From: Pseudarthrobacter sulfonivorans
GTDB taxonomy: Bacteria > Actinomycetota > Actinomycetes > Actinomycetales > Micrococcaceae
Assembly: GCF_024391045.1 (NCBI RefSeq)
Contig: NZ_JANFCZ010000028.1
Span: forward strand, 1-54,141
DNA length: 54,141 nt
Reading direction: 5' to 3'
Position numbers and translations under genes: made by a program. This document shows, piece by piece, positions 1 through 8,441 of this stretch (positions within the stretch are counted from its first letter, which is position 1; every line of letters begins with the position of its first letter). The notes under the pieces are model-generated. The model was not told the origin of the DNA and searched no databases. It worked only from the letters and a program-made list of their open reading frames with translations.

Positions 1-87
1 AACCCTTGAACCACCGAAGTCCCGGGGGTTAGCATGTCCGGCACGCGGCCCAGCGGAAACCAACGTCCGGCAGATCGGGAGACGGCC

Positions 88-741
88 ATGAGCGGGACAC
101 CTGCGGAGGCATCGTCGGCACAGCTGATGGTGGACCTGATCATCTCCCTGGACGGCTACGCCTCCGCCGAGGGGTGGCCCGGCTGGTGGGGCCTGGAAGG
201 ACCTGAGTACCTGGCGTGGCTGGAACAGGAAGGGAAGCAAAGCCGGACCATCCTCCTGGGCGCGAACACTTACCGGCTGATGTCCGGCATGTCGGAGGAG
301 GCTGCGGGAGAGGGCTCCGGATACTCCGAAAATGAGGGAGCCAGCCTGACCGGCCTGGCCGCCGTGCCCAAGGTTGTGTTCTCGTCCACCCTTCAGGCGC
401 CGTTGACGTGGCCGAATTCCGAACTGGTCACCGGCAGCGCGGTGGAGGCGGTCGCGGAGATGAAACGAACCGGCGCCGGCCCGTTCAGCACCCTTGGCAG
501 CCTCAGCCTGTCCCGGTCTTTGCTGACGGCCGGCTTGGTGGACAGGTTCCGATTGGTGGTTTTCCCGGTGATCACCGGCCGCACCGGACGGGAGCGGATC
601 TATGACGGCTATCCGGACGTCGCGCTCGAGATGGTGGACAGCAGGACCTTCGACGGCCGGCTCCAGTTGCTTGAGTATGTCCCCAGAGTTCTCAGCGGTC
701 CGCCGGGTGCCCACACCGCGGAGCCGTCCCGCGGGCTGTAG
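88..741 (+). CDS. Dihydrofolate reductase-family (RibD C-terminal fold) protein
   Basis: A 217-residue cytoplasmic protein of the RibD_C/DHFR-like superfamily, which holds NADPH-dependent reductases; the substrate is unknown. Visible family marks are the N-terminal strand ending in SLDGYAS, the helix motif LLGANTYRLM, the strand PKVVFSSTL and the late segment TLGSLSLSRSLLTAGLVDR followed by FPVITGR. The ATG at 88 is chosen because GGGAGA at 77-82 sits five bases ahead of it; the frame is also open from an ATG at 34, but that adds residues unlike the family. It faces ilvD and is separated from it by a strong hairpin. It is the first of three members of this superfamily in the window. Confidence 0.85.
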   Translation: MSGTPAEASSAQLMVDLIISLDGYASAEGWPGWWGLEGPEYLAWLEQEGKQSRTILLGANTYRLMSGMSEEAAGEGSGYSENEGASLTGLAAVPKVVFSSTLQAPLTWPNSELVTGSAVEAVAEMKRTGAGPFSTLGSLSLSRSLLTAGLVDRFRLVVFPVITGRTGRERIYDGYPDVALEMVDSRTFDGRLQLLEYVPRVLSGPPGAHTAEPSRGL

Positions 742-755
742 CTGCAGAAGCGGAA

Positions 756-790
756 GAAGGGGCGGATACCGTCAGGTAATCCGCCCCTTC
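756..790. terminator. Bidirectional hairpin terminator between convergent genes
   Basis: Perfect 12-bp inverted repeat (756-767 with 779-790, GAAGGGGCGGAT and its complement) and an 11-base loop that can fold a little further. It lies between the stop of the reductase gene on + and the stop of ilvD on -, so it can end both transcripts. There is no clear T-run. Confidence 0.75.
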
Positions 791-803
791 CAGCCCCGGT
801 GGC

Positions 804-2669
804 CTAGCCCGCGGCGACCGGAAGCGGCTCCAGGGGCACGTGGCGGACCGCGCCCTTGTCTGCGGACAGCGCGAACGCCGCATACGCGCGCAGCGCGGGG
901 GAGACGGCCCGCTCGCGGTCGCGGGGCCGGTAGCCGGTGGTCGCTTCCAGCACTGCACGACGGCGGTCAAGTTCGGCGTCGGGCACTTCCACGGTGATGG
1001 AGCGGGAGGGAATGTCGATGGAAATCGTGTCGCCGTCCTCGACGAGCGCGATGGCTCCTCCTGCGGCCGCCTCGGGGGAGATGTGGCCAATGGACAGCCC
1101 TGACGTTCCGCCGGAGAAGCGGCCATCGGTGATCAGCGCGCACTTCGCGCCCAGGCCCAGGCCCTTGAGGAAGGACGTCGGGTAAAGCATCTCCTGCATG
1201 CCCGGTCCGCCGCGCGGGCCTTCGTAGCGGATGACGACGACGTCGCCGGCGACGATCCGTTTGCTCAGGATGGCCTCAACGGCGTCGTCCTGGGATTCAA
1301 AGACCACTGCGGGGCCGGAGAATTTGAAGATCGATTCGTCCACGCCGGCGGTCTTCACCACGCAGCCGTCCAGGGAGATGTTGCCCCGGAGCACTGCCAG
1401 GCCGCCTTCCACGGTGTGCGCGTTTTCGATGGAGCGGACGCAGCCGTTCGCGCTGTCGGTGTCCAGGGTGTCCCAGCGCTCGGACTGGGAGAATGCGGTG
1501 GCGGAGCGGACGCAGCCCGGCGCGGCGTGGAACAGCTCGACGGCGGTCTCGGTGGCCTTGCCGCCGCGGATGTCCCAGTCGTCCAGCCAGGAGCGCAGGT
1601 CAGGGCCGTGCACGGAGCGGACGTCGTGGTTGAGCATCCCGCCGCGGTCCAGTTCGCCCAGGATGGCCGGGATGCCGCCGGCGCGGTGGACGTCCTCGAC
1701 AAGGTAGTCGCCGTTCGGGGCAACCTTGGTCAGGCAGGGGGTGCGGCGGGAGATCGCGTCGATGTCCTCGAGCGTGAAGTCGAGTTCGGCCTCCTGGGCG
1801 GCGGCGAGCAGGTGCAGGATGGTGTTGGACGAGCCGCCCATGGCGATGTCCATGGTCATGGCGTTCTCAAATGCGGCGCGGCCGGCAATGGCCCGCGGCA
1901 GCACGGATTCGTCGTCCCCGTCGTAGTACGCCTTGGTGATGTCCACGATCGCCTTGCCGGCGTCCTGGTACAGGTCCTTGCGGGCGGTGTGCGTGGCTAG
2001 GGTGGTGCCGTTGCCCGGCAGCGAGAGGCCCAGGGCTTCGGTGAGGCAGTTCATGGAGTTGGCCGTGAACATGCCCGAGCAGGAGCCACATGTGGGGCAG
2101 GATGTTTCCTCGATGCGGAGCAGGTCTTCATCCGAAACGGAGTCGTTCACGGCATCCGCGATGGCCGAAATCAGGTTCAGGCGCTTGCGGACGGTGCCGT
2201 CCACCAGCACGGCGGTGCCGCCCTCCATGGGGCCGCCGCTGACGAAGACCGTGGGGATGTTCAGGCGCAGCGCCGCCATCAGCATGCCGGGCGTGATCTT
2301 GTCGCAGTTCGAGATGCAGATCAGGGCGTCGGCACAGTGGGCGTTGACCATGTACTCGACGGAGTCAGCGATCAGGTCACGAGAGGGCAGGGAGTAGAGC
2401 ATGCCGCCGTGGCCCATGGCGATGCCGTCGTCGACGGCGATGGTGTTGAATTCGCGCGGGATGCCGCCGGCCTCGATGATGGCGTCGGAGACGATGCGTC
2501 CCACCGGCTGGAGGTGGGTGTGGCCCGGAACGAATTCGGTGAAGCTGTTGGCGACGGCGATGATCGGCTTACCGAAGTCGTCCCCGTTGACGCCGGCGGC
2601 GCGCAGCAATGCGCGGGCGCCGACCATGTTGCGGCCGTGGGTGACTGTTCGTGAACGTAGAGGAGGCAT
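804..2669 (-). CDS. ilvD: Dihydroxy-acid dehydratase
   Basis: Catalyses dehydration of 2,3-dihydroxy-isovalerate and 2,3-dihydroxy-3-methylvalerate, the third step of valine and isoleucine synthesis, with an iron-sulfur cluster and Mg2+. The 621 residues match the normal length. It starts PPLRSRTVTHGRN as in the family and carries the cluster cysteines in SNCDKITPGM (C122) and SCPTCGSCSGM (C191, C194, C197). The ATG at 2669 is preferred because it gives the family N-terminus; an in-frame TTG at 2681 would add four residues. Neither has a Shine-Dalgarno sequence. It is transcribed away from the MmyB-type regulator, so the two share a control region of about 75 bases. Confidence 0.97.
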   Translation of the reverse strand: MPPLRSRTVTHGRNMVGARALLRAAGVNGDDFGKPIIAVANSFTEFVPGHTHLQPVGRIVSDAIIEAGGIPREFNTIAVDDGIAMGHGGMLYSLPSRDLIADSVEYMVNAHCADALICISNCDKITPGMLMAALRLNIPTVFVSGGPMEGGTAVLVDGTVRKRLNLISAIADAVNDSVSDEDLLRIEETSCPTCGSCSGMFTANSMNCLTEALGLSLPGNGTTLATHTARKDLYQDAGKAIVDITKAYYDGDDESVLPRAIAGRAAFENAMTMDIAMGGSSNTILHLLAAAQEAELDFTLEDIDAISRRTPCLTKVAPNGDYLVEDVHRAGGIPAILGELDRGGMLNHDVRSVHGPDLRSWLDDWDIRGGKATETAVELFHAAPGCVRSATAFSQSERWDTLDTDSANGCVRSIENAHTVEGGLAVLRGNISLDGCVVKTAGVDESIFKFSGPAVVFESQDDAVEAILSKRIVAGDVVVIRYEGPRGGPGMQEMLYPTSFLKGLGLGAKCALITDGRFSGGTSGLSIGHISPEAAAGGAIALVEDGDTISIDIPSRSITVEVPDAELDRRRAVLEATTGYRPRDRERAVSPALRAYAAFALSADKGAVRHVPLEPLPVAAG

Positions 2670-2710
2670 GGAAGCAGTCAACCAGTGCGCGTGTGACGTT
2701 GGAAGACGGT

Positions 2711-2745
2711 GCTGGTACTAGTAGTGGGAGTGCTAGATTCTTGGG
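2711..2745. promoter_or_regulatory. Shared ilvD/regulator control region with CTAG palindromes
   Basis: TACTAGTA (2716-2723) is an 8-bp palindrome, and CTAGTA (2718-2723) is repeated in near-inverted form as TGCTAG (2731-2736). On + the hexamer TAGATT at 2734-2739 lies six bases before the GTG of the regulator, the geometry of a leaderless promoter. The CTAG element therefore overlaps the regulator's own -10 and could be its operator. That is an inference from position and symmetry. Confidence 0.45.
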
Positions 2746-3564
2746 GTGAGTGATGAACGACGACGGGAGCTGGGGCAGTTCCTGCGCGACCGGCGCGGAA
2801 ACCTGGTCCGGGCCGAGCTGGGGCTGCCTCCGATAGGGCGCAGCCGTACCCTGGGCCTCCGCCGCGAGGAAGTGGCGTCCTTCGCCGCCGTCAGTGTCAC
2901 CTGGTACACGTGGCTCGAACAGGGCCGGGAGATCAACGCCTCGCGCCAGGTCCTCGAGGCCATCGCGCGGGTGCTGCAACTGACGGCAGCGGAGAACTCG
3001 TACCTGTTGGCCCTGGGCGGGTACGCGCCTGTACCTGTTGCGGACGTCGCTCCGCTCGAGGAAGCGCCCGCGCATGTCCAGCGGCTGCTGGATTCCCTGG
3101 ATTTCCCGGCCTTCGCCGTCGCCCCGGACTGGGGCATCGCCGGCTGGAACCGTGCCTACGCCGGCCTCTATTCGCGGATTTCCGAGGTCGGCCCGGCCGA
3201 ACGGAACCTGCTGTGGCTGATCTTCACGGACCCGCACCTGCGGGACATGCTGCCTGACTGGGAGGAGACGTCACGGCATTTTGTGGCCGAATTCCGGGCC
3301 GAGGCCGGAGCGCGGCTCGGCTCCGCCGCCCACACGGCGCTGATTTCCCGCCTGACCGCCGCCAGCCCCGAGTTTGCCCGGCTCTGGGCCGACCGCGGTG
3401 TGGAGCGCTTCGCCTCCCGGCAGCGGGTGTTCCTGCATCCCGACGCAGGGAAGCTGGTCTATGAGCAGCACCGGTTGGTGCCATCGGACGCACCTGAACT
3501 GCACCTGGTGATGTATGCCCCGGCGCCCGAACCCCTAAACCGCCTGGCAGCCGCACCCGCCTGA
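2746..3564 (+). CDS. XRE-family regulator with MmyB-like ligand-binding domain
   Basis: A 272-residue DNA-binding protein. Residues 5-90 form the helix-turn-helix region (GLRREEVASFAAVSVTWYTWLEQGRE), typical of MmyB-type regulators. Residues 105-265 match the PAS-like MmyB ligand-binding domain (FPAFAVAPDWGIAGWNRAYAGLY, later LVYEQHRLVPSDAPELHLVMY). Family members often control a neighbouring, divergently transcribed gene in response to an unknown small, possibly fatty-acid-like ligand; here the divergent gene is ilvD, an unusual partner. The GTG at 2746 is chosen because TAGATT lies six bases upstream, so translation is probably leaderless. The family is clear; target and ligand are unknown. 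Confidence 0.9.
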   Translation: MSDERRRELGQFLRDRRGNLVRAELGLPPIGRSRTLGLRREEVASFAAVSVTWYTWLEQGREINASRQVLEAIARVLQLTAAENSYLLALGGYAPVPVADVAPLEEAPAHVQRLLDSLDFPAFAVAPDWGIAGWNRAYAGLYSRISEVGPAERNLLWLIFTDPHLRDMLPDWEETSRHFVAEFRAEAGARLGSAAHTALISRLTAASPEFARLWADRGVERFASRQRVFLHPDAGKLVYEQHRLVPSDAPELHLVMYAPAPEPLNRLAAAPA

Positions 3565-3576
3565 CTTCCTGGCCGT

Positions 3577-3819
3577 TCAGAGGCCGTGCGGGGGACCGGA
3601 CCGGGCGTTGAGCCACTGGCGGACCAGCCTCAGCACCTCATCGGGGTCAGCTGTGGAAACGGTGCGCGGCTCCTCGTCCGGCGCTTCGCTGTAGGTCAGC
3701 CGGGCGCGGAACCCTTGCGCCTGGTCCGGCTCGGTCCACGTCCGGATCACCAGGGCAGCCATTGCCGGGTCTGACGCGAAGTCATGGGGGACTCCTGACG
3801 GAAGATCGCCATGTGTCAT
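3577..3819 (-). CDS. Small conserved hypothetical protein (80 aa)
   Basis: An 80-residue soluble protein with alternating hydrophobic positions (AALVIRTWTE, FRARLTYSE, VLRLVRQWLNA) that suggests a small beta-beta-alpha fold. No signal peptide, membrane segment or metal motif is seen. ACAGG lies about five bases before the ATG at 3819. It ends 13 bases from the stop of the convergent MmyB-type regulator. Codon use resembles its neighbours, which supports a real gene. No family was recognised. Confidence 0.6.
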   Translation of the reverse strand: MTHGDLPSGVPHDFASDPAMAALVIRTWTEPDQAQGFRARLTYSEAPDEEPRTVSTADPDEVLRLVRQWLNARSGPPHGL

Positions 3820-4022
3820 TGGCCTGTCACCCTACTCTCATTCGGCGGGGTCCCGTTCAGTGGAATCCGCGGAGGCTGCCTCTGATCCTGCAGGAAAAGA
3901 ATCAGCAATCGGCTTAGCTAGGCGAAAGGTTTGCTCAAGATCGCCGGGCCGGGTCGCGCCGCGCTGGTCTGTTCGCCGTGCTGGCCTGTACAACGAACAC
4001 CGACCCACGGGAGACTGGCGCC

Positions 4023-4586
4023 ATGCGCAAATTGACCTTCGCAATGAACCTGAGCGTGGACGGCTACACCGCCGCGCCCGGCGACGACCTCAGCTGGAGC
4101 GTACCGAGCGACGAGCTGTTTCAGTGGTGGTCCGACCGCGTGGGAGCGACGGACCTCGCGTTGTACGGGCGCAAACTCTGGGAGGCGATGAGCTCCCACT
4201 GGCCGACAGCCGACCAGCAGCCGGACGTCACGCCGGCGCAGGTCGAGTTCGCCCACCGCTGGCGGGACATGCCCAAGGTGGTGTTCTCCTCGGGAATAAG
4301 CACGGTCGACTGGAACGCCCGCCTGGTCACCGGCGACGCTGTCGCCGAGATCACCCGGCTCAAGGCCGAGGACGGCGGCTCCATGGACATCGTCGGGGCC
4401 ACCCTCGCCGCGGCGGCCATGCGGGCCGGGCTGATCGACGAGTACGTGCTTGTGACCCATCCTGTCCTGGTGGGCGGCGGGACGCCGTTCTTCACCGCCT
4501 TAGACAACCGGGTGAACCTGAGATTGCTGGAGACCCGAACGTTTCCCGACGGCGTGGTCCTGACCAGGTACGAGACACGAAGCTGA
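4023..4586 (+). CDS. Dihydrofolate reductase-family (RibD C-terminal fold) protein
   Basis: A 187-residue protein of the RibD_C/DHFR-like superfamily, probably a cytoplasmic NAD(P)H-dependent reductase of unknown substrate. It opens KLTFAMNLSVDGYTAAPGDD and keeps LALYGRKLWEAM, PKVVFSSGIS, DIVGATLAAAAMRAGLIDEY and the HPVLVGGGTPFF segment that typifies the C-terminal strand. GGGAG at 4009-4013 stands nine bases before the ATG at 4023; the frame is open further upstream, but without family similarity. It converges on the UBP zinc finger gene. It is the second such protein in the window. Confidence 0.88.
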   Translation: MRKLTFAMNLSVDGYTAAPGDDLSWSVPSDELFQWWSDRVGATDLALYGRKLWEAMSSHWPTADQQPDVTPAQVEFAHRWRDMPKVVFSSGISTVDWNARLVTGDAVAEITRLKAEDGGSMDIVGATLAAAAMRAGLIDEYVLVTHPVLVGGGTPFFTALDNRVNLRLLETRTFPDGVVLTRYETRS

Positions 4587-4606
4587 GTGCTTGAGGGCGT
4601 CCCGTG

Positions 4607-4954
4607 TCAGTGCAGCCGGTCCTCCCACCCGGCAGGCACACGCCCTGCCGGACCGGGGACGGGCTGGCTGAGCGGGTGGTGCTGGGGCGGGGCCAGCATC
4701 GGCCCGTCGTAGTATTCCTCGGTGGCATAGTTCCAAAACCAGTCCTCACCCGGTTCAAAGGAACGGACAAAGGGATGGCCGGTAGCGGCAGCGTGTGCGC
4801 TGGCGTGCTGGGAGGGCGAGGAGTCACAGCAGCCGATGTGTCCACACTGGGTGCAGCGGCGCAGATGGAACCACCACCCGCCCTGCTCCTCGCAGTCGGC
4901 GCAGCCCGGGCCGCTCGGCACCGCGGCAGGATCGATCCCTGGCGGGTAGCTCAT
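4607..4954 (-). CDS. UBP-type zinc finger protein
   Basis: A 115-residue protein consisting almost wholly of a ZnF-UBP domain. In eukaryotes this domain binds the free C-terminal glycines of ubiquitin; the bacterial role is not established. The zinc ligands are visible: CADCEEQGGWWFHLRRC, then CGHIGCCDSSPSQHASAHAAATGHP, followed by the conserved FEPGEDWFWNY segment. The ATG at 4954 is chosen because AGGGAG precedes it by about six bases; the frame runs on upstream without similarity. It lies downstream of arfB on the same strand, about 100 bases away. Confidence 0.85.
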   Translation of the reverse strand: MSYPPGIDPAAVPSGPGCADCEEQGGWWFHLRRCTQCGHIGCCDSSPSQHASAHAAATGHPFVRSFEPGEDWFWNYATEEYYDGPMLAPPQHHPLSQPVPGPAGRVPAGWEDRLH

Positions 4955-5056
4955 CTGACGCTCCCTTTCGCGACCGTCCACCGGTGCGGACGCGTCCTTC
5001 GCATAATAAGTGACTGAATGGATGATGCGCACGGTCAAAGGCAGCATTCGTATGGC

Positions 5057-5479
5057 CTATTCGGTGGCAGGCCGCCGTCGTTGCTGTTTGGTAGCTGACC
5101 GTTGTTTCTTGGCGGCGAGGTGCCGATGCTTAGAACCCCGGGTGGGCTTGGTTGCCCGGCGGCGGGGACCTTCCGGGGCAAGGGCCACGCTCACGAGGTG
5201 GGCCAGCTTGGCCAGCGCCACCTCCCGGTTGCGCAGCTGGGAACGCTGCTCAGAAGCGGTTACCCTGATCACCCCGTCGATCAGGCGTGGTCCAAGGCGT
5301 CCCAGGAGCATCAGCCGTTGGTCTTCTGACAGCACCGCCGAGTCACTGACGTTCCACAAGAGCTCCACGCGGCTGTCCGAGGTGTTGACGTGCTGGCCGC
5401 CCGGCCCGGACGAGCGCGAGAACCGCCAGCCCAGCTCCGCCGCCGGAATGGTGAGCGCGGGCGACACCTCCAAGTCCAT
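5057..5479 (-). CDS. arfB: Peptidyl-tRNA hydrolase ArfB (ribosome rescue factor)
   Basis: Releases the nascent peptide from ribosomes stalled without a stop codon, acting independently of tmRNA. The 140 residues match the ArfB/YaeJ length. The catalytic loop SSGPGGQHVN places GGQ at residues 27-29, followed by the RF-1 domain (SRVELLWNV, RLIDGVIRVTASEQRSQLRNREVALAKL). The lysine- and arginine-rich C-terminus (residues about 112-140) is the tail that enters the mRNA channel. The ATG at 5479 is used; an in-frame GTG at 5497 is possible, and neither has a good Shine-Dalgarno sequence. It follows the SCO1664-type gene by 55 bases and may be cotranscribed with it. Confidence 0.93.
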   Translation of the reverse strand: MDLEVSPALTIPAAELGWRFSRSSGPGGQHVNTSDSRVELLWNVSDSAVLSEDQRLMLLGRLGPRLIDGVIRVTASEQRSQLRNREVALAKLAHLVSVALAPEGPRRRATKPTRGSKHRHLAAKKQRSATKQQRRRPATE

Positions 5480-5534
5480 GCGACCAGCGTCGCACACAAT
5501 GCAGGCGATTGAGTCCCGGGAGCAGGCAAAGCGG

Positions 5535-6236
5535 TCACACCAGCGGCCACGGGTACCGCATGCCGGTGTGGTCCACCGGCAGCACCCCGTCGTGCAGTAC
5601 CCGCCGGACGCGGCGCTGCAACGCGGCAACTTCGGTGTCGTCAAGGAGTTCGGCCACCTCGGCGGGCACGGCCTCGGCGAGCGGGAGGATGTCCTCGAGA
5701 AGCGCGCCGGGGATCGGTTCGCCCGCGAAGTCCCAGATGACGGTCCGCAGCTTGAAGGGCGCGGAGAAGCACAACCCGTGGTCGATGCCCCAGATCCGCC
5801 CGTCGTCGCCGCGCAGCACGTGCCCGCTCTTCCGGTCCGTGTTGTTGGCGACGTAATCGAACAGGGCCATCCGGGACAGGAAACGGTGGGTCTCGGGTGC
5901 GTCGGCGTACAGGGTGAAGTAGTGCTCGCTGAAGTCGCACTCAACGAACCACTGCAGCGACCCGATGCCCAGGGGAGCGTCCTCGCGGATCACGGTCGGC
6001 GGCACCATGCCCCACGCCAGATACTCACTGAGCAGGTAGGCCGCTCGTTCCCGGCGGTACAGCCCGGGCAGGAAATCGGACAGCGGGCGTTCGCCGGCCT
6101 CAGGCTTGTAGACCGCACGCCCCGAGTCTGCGCCGCCGGAGACCCTGACGAGGAAGGTTTCGTTGCTGCTGCGAAGGATGCGGCCGAGCAACTCCACCCG
6201 GCCTTCGCTGAGCAGGGTCAGCTCCCGGTCAGGCAC
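5535..6236 (-). CDS. SCO1664-family protein (kinase-like fold)
   Basis: A 233-residue protein of the actinobacterial SCO1664 family, distantly related to phosphatidylinositol 3/4-kinase-like folds. Kinase-like marks are AVYKPEAGERPL near the N-terminus, RRERAAYLLSEYL, FDYVANNTDRKSGHVL (a catalytic-loop-like N-TDR) and GIDHGLCF (an IDHG in place of DFG). The GTG at 6236 has AAAAGG eight bases ahead, so it is preferred to the GTG at 6245. It follows the histidine phosphatase gene by about 30 bases. In many actinobacteria a DUF3090 gene stands between these two and mshC is nearby; neither is here. The biochemical role is unknown. Confidence 0.88.
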   Translation of the reverse strand: MPDRELTLLSEGRVELLGRILRSSNETFLVRVSGGADSGRAVYKPEAGERPLSDFLPGLYRRERAAYLLSEYLAWGMVPPTVIREDAPLGIGSLQWFVECDFSEHYFTLYADAPETHRFLSRMALFDYVANNTDRKSGHVLRGDDGRIWGIDHGLCFSAPFKLRTVIWDFAGEPIPGALLEDILPLAEAVPAEVAELLDDTEVAALQRRVRRVLHDGVLPVDHTGMRYPWPLV

Positions 6237-6267
6237 CAGCCGCACCTTTTCACGGTCGGTCCCGGCT

Positions 6268-6939
6268 TCACGAGGGCCTCAGCCCACTCAACGGCTCGGC
6301 AGTGGAATTCACCGTGAGCACGGCGGGCGCCCTGCCCTCCACGTAGGAGATTGCCGACACGGAGCCCGGGCTGATGACAATCCGCTGGAACAGGTCCAGG
6401 TGTGTGCCCACGGCGTGGGCAAGGGCGGCCTTGATGGGGTCGGCGTGGGAAAAACAGACGACGACGCCCCCTGGGTTGGCAGCGCACAGCGCCTCAAGCG
6501 TCTCCACCATGCGTGCCTGCATCTGCACGAAGCTCTCCCCGTTGGGAAAGCGGAACGCCGAGGGATTGTGCTGGACGGTCTGCCATTGAGGCAGGCCGGC
6601 CAGCTCGGCGAGCGCGGCGCCGGTCCAGTCGCCAAAGTCGCACTCGATCAGTCCGGGGACTTCGCTCACGTCCAGCCCGCTGCGGGCGGCCGTCGGCGCC
6701 GCCGTCTCACGGGCGCGCTCCAGCGGAGAGGAGTAGAGGCCGGCCAGGGAGAGACCGGAAAGGCGGTCCGCTACGCGTTCGGCCTGGTCGCGGCCCCGGT
6801 CGGACAGATGCAGGCCGGGCGCCTGGCCCGGCAGCACCATGCCGGTGGTGGGCGTCTCACCGTGCCGGACCAGAAGCAGGAGGGTGCCCGGTGGTTCCGA
6901 CGGCGGCGCCGGCTGTTCGGAAGGAGTGGATGTGATCAT
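6268..6939 (-). CDS. Histidine phosphatase (MSMEG_4193-type phosphomutase-like)
   Basis: A 223-residue member of the histidine phosphatase superfamily. The catalytic LVRHGETPTTG motif is at about residues 23-33, the second arginine sits in SSPLERARETA, the acid residue in PGLIECDFGDW, and the second histidine in FSHADPIKAALAHAVG. The matching actinobacterial family is annotated as putative phosphomutase or probable phosphoglycerate mutase; the substrate is not known. The ATG at 6939 has a TACGCT -10-like box eight bases upstream and no Shine-Dalgarno sequence, so it may be leaderless. It probably forms an operon with the SCO1664-type gene and arfB. Confidence 0.88.
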   Translation of the reverse strand: MITSTPSEQPAPPSEPPGTLLLLVRHGETPTTGMVLPGQAPGLHLSDRGRDQAERVADRLSGLSLAGLYSSPLERARETAAPTAARSGLDVSEVPGLIECDFGDWTGAALAELAGLPQWQTVQHNPSAFRFPNGESFVQMQARMVETLEALCAANPGGVVVCFSHADPIKAALAHAVGTHLDLFQRIVISPGSVSAISYVEGRAPAVLTVNSTAEPLSGLRPS

Positions 6940-7031
6940 CAGGATCCAGCGTAATCGTTCACCACCCGCCCCGGGCAGGAATTGTGGTGAACTGCTCGAT
7001 TCCCCACGGGTTCGGGGTCTACCGTAGAAGG

Positions 7032-8420
7032 GTGAGTGATCGCCCCGATATTTTTACCGTCGGTGAGTTGCGTGCCGCCGGCCATGTCCACAAAGACCTG
7101 CGCCTCGAAATCCGCGACAATCTGCTGGCCGCGCTCGCCGAAGGCCGCGACCCCTGGCCGGGGATGTACGGGTTCGGCCGGACCGTCCTGCCCCAGTTGG
7201 AGCGCGCCCTGCTTGCCGGGCACGACGTCGTCCTGCTCGGTGAACGTGGGCAGGGCAAGACGCGGCTCCTGCGCACGCTGGTGGGGCTGCTTGACGAGTG
7301 GTCGCCGGTCATCGAGGGATCGGAACTGAACGAACACCCCTACGAACCTCTGACCGAACAGTCCCGCGCCCAGGTCCTCACCGAAGGGGACCGCCTGCGG
7401 GTGGCATGGCGACACCGTTCGGAGCGCTATGTGGAGAAGCTCGCGACGCCGGACACCTCCGTTGCAGACCTCATCGGCGACGTCGATCCCATGCGGGTGG
7501 CTGAGGGCCGCCGGCTCGGGGACCCGGAAACCATCCACTACGGCCTCATCCCCCGCTCCAATCGCGGCATCGTGGCCATCAACGAACTGCCGGACCTCGC
7601 CGAGCGGATCCAGGTTTCCATGTTGAACGTGATGGAGGAACGCGACATCCAGATCCGCGGCTACGTGTTGCGGCTGCCGCTGGACGTCTTGGTGGTGGCC
7701 TCTGCGAACCCGGAGGACTACACCAACCGCGGCCGCATCATTACGCCGCTGAAGGACCGGTTCGGTGCCGAGATCCGCACCCATTACCCCATCGAGCTCG
7801 AGGACGAGGTTTCAGTCATCCGGCAGGAGGGCCGGCTGGTGGCCGACGTCCCGCCCGTCATCCTCGAGATACTGGCGCGCTACACCCGCGCCCTCAGGTT
7901 GTCGCCGGCCATCAACCAGACGTCGGGGGTCTCGGCGCGGTTCGCCATCGCAGGTGCCGAAACTGTGGCCGCCGCCGCCCTCCGCCGGGCCAGTGTGCGC
8001 GGCGAGGAGCAGGCAGTCGCCCGAATCATCGATTTGGAAACCGCGGTGGAAGTCCTCACCGGCAAGATCGAATTCGAATCCGGGGAGGAAGGCCGCGAAG
8101 AGGCAGTCCTTGACCACCTTCTGCGGACCGCCACCGCCGAAGCGGTGCGGGCGCATTACCAGGGCCTTGACCTGGGGCCACTCGTCGCCGCACTCGACGG
8201 GCACCGGACCGTCACCACCGGAGACCAGGTCACCGCCCGCGAATTCCTGGAAAACCTCCCGTCACTCAAAGGATCAGTTCTCTACGACGAGATCAGTGGG
8301 AGGCTGGGCGCGCAGAACGACGGTCAGCGCGCCGCCGCCATCGAACTTGCCCTGGAAGGTCTGTACCTCGCCCGGCGGATCTCCAAGGAGTCCGACGACG
8401 AGGAAACCATCTACGGCTAG
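7032..8420 (+). CDS. MoxR/magnesium-chelatase-like AAA+ ATPase
   Basis: A 462-residue AAA+ ATPase resembling the small (BchI-like) chelatase subunit. The Walker A motif is GERGQGKT (70-77), the Walker B region VAINELPDL (about 181-189, with Asn-Glu instead of Asp-Glu), and the arginine-bearing segment RGRIITPLKDRFGAEIRTHYP follows. It is paired with a VWA protein 21 bases downstream, the usual arrangement of chelatase and MoxR-VWA couples, in which the ATPase remodels a target chosen by the VWA partner. The GTG at 7032 is preferred because TACCGT lies six bases upstream, suggesting a leaderless start; the frame is open from 6984. The target is unknown, and no chlorophyll or cobalamin genes are near. 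Confidence 0.9.
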   Translation: MSDRPDIFTVGELRAAGHVHKDLRLEIRDNLLAALAEGRDPWPGMYGFGRTVLPQLERALLAGHDVVLLGERGQGKTRLLRTLVGLLDEWSPVIEGSELNEHPYEPLTEQSRAQVLTEGDRLRVAWRHRSERYVEKLATPDTSVADLIGDVDPMRVAEGRRLGDPETIHYGLIPRSNRGIVAINELPDLAERIQVSMLNVMEERDIQIRGYVLRLPLDVLVVASANPEDYTNRGRIITPLKDRFGAEIRTHYPIELEDEVSVIRQEGRLVADVPPVILEILARYTRALRLSPAINQTSGVSARFAIAGAETVAAAALRRASVRGEEQAVARIIDLETAVEVLTGKIEFESGEEGREEAVLDHLLRTATAEAVRAHYQGLDLGPLVAALDGHRTVTTGDQVTAREFLENLPSLKGSVLYDEISGRLGAQNDGQRAAAIELALEGLYLARRISKESDDEETIYG

Positions 8421-8441
8421 CCAACCGGAGAAAGGCGAACC

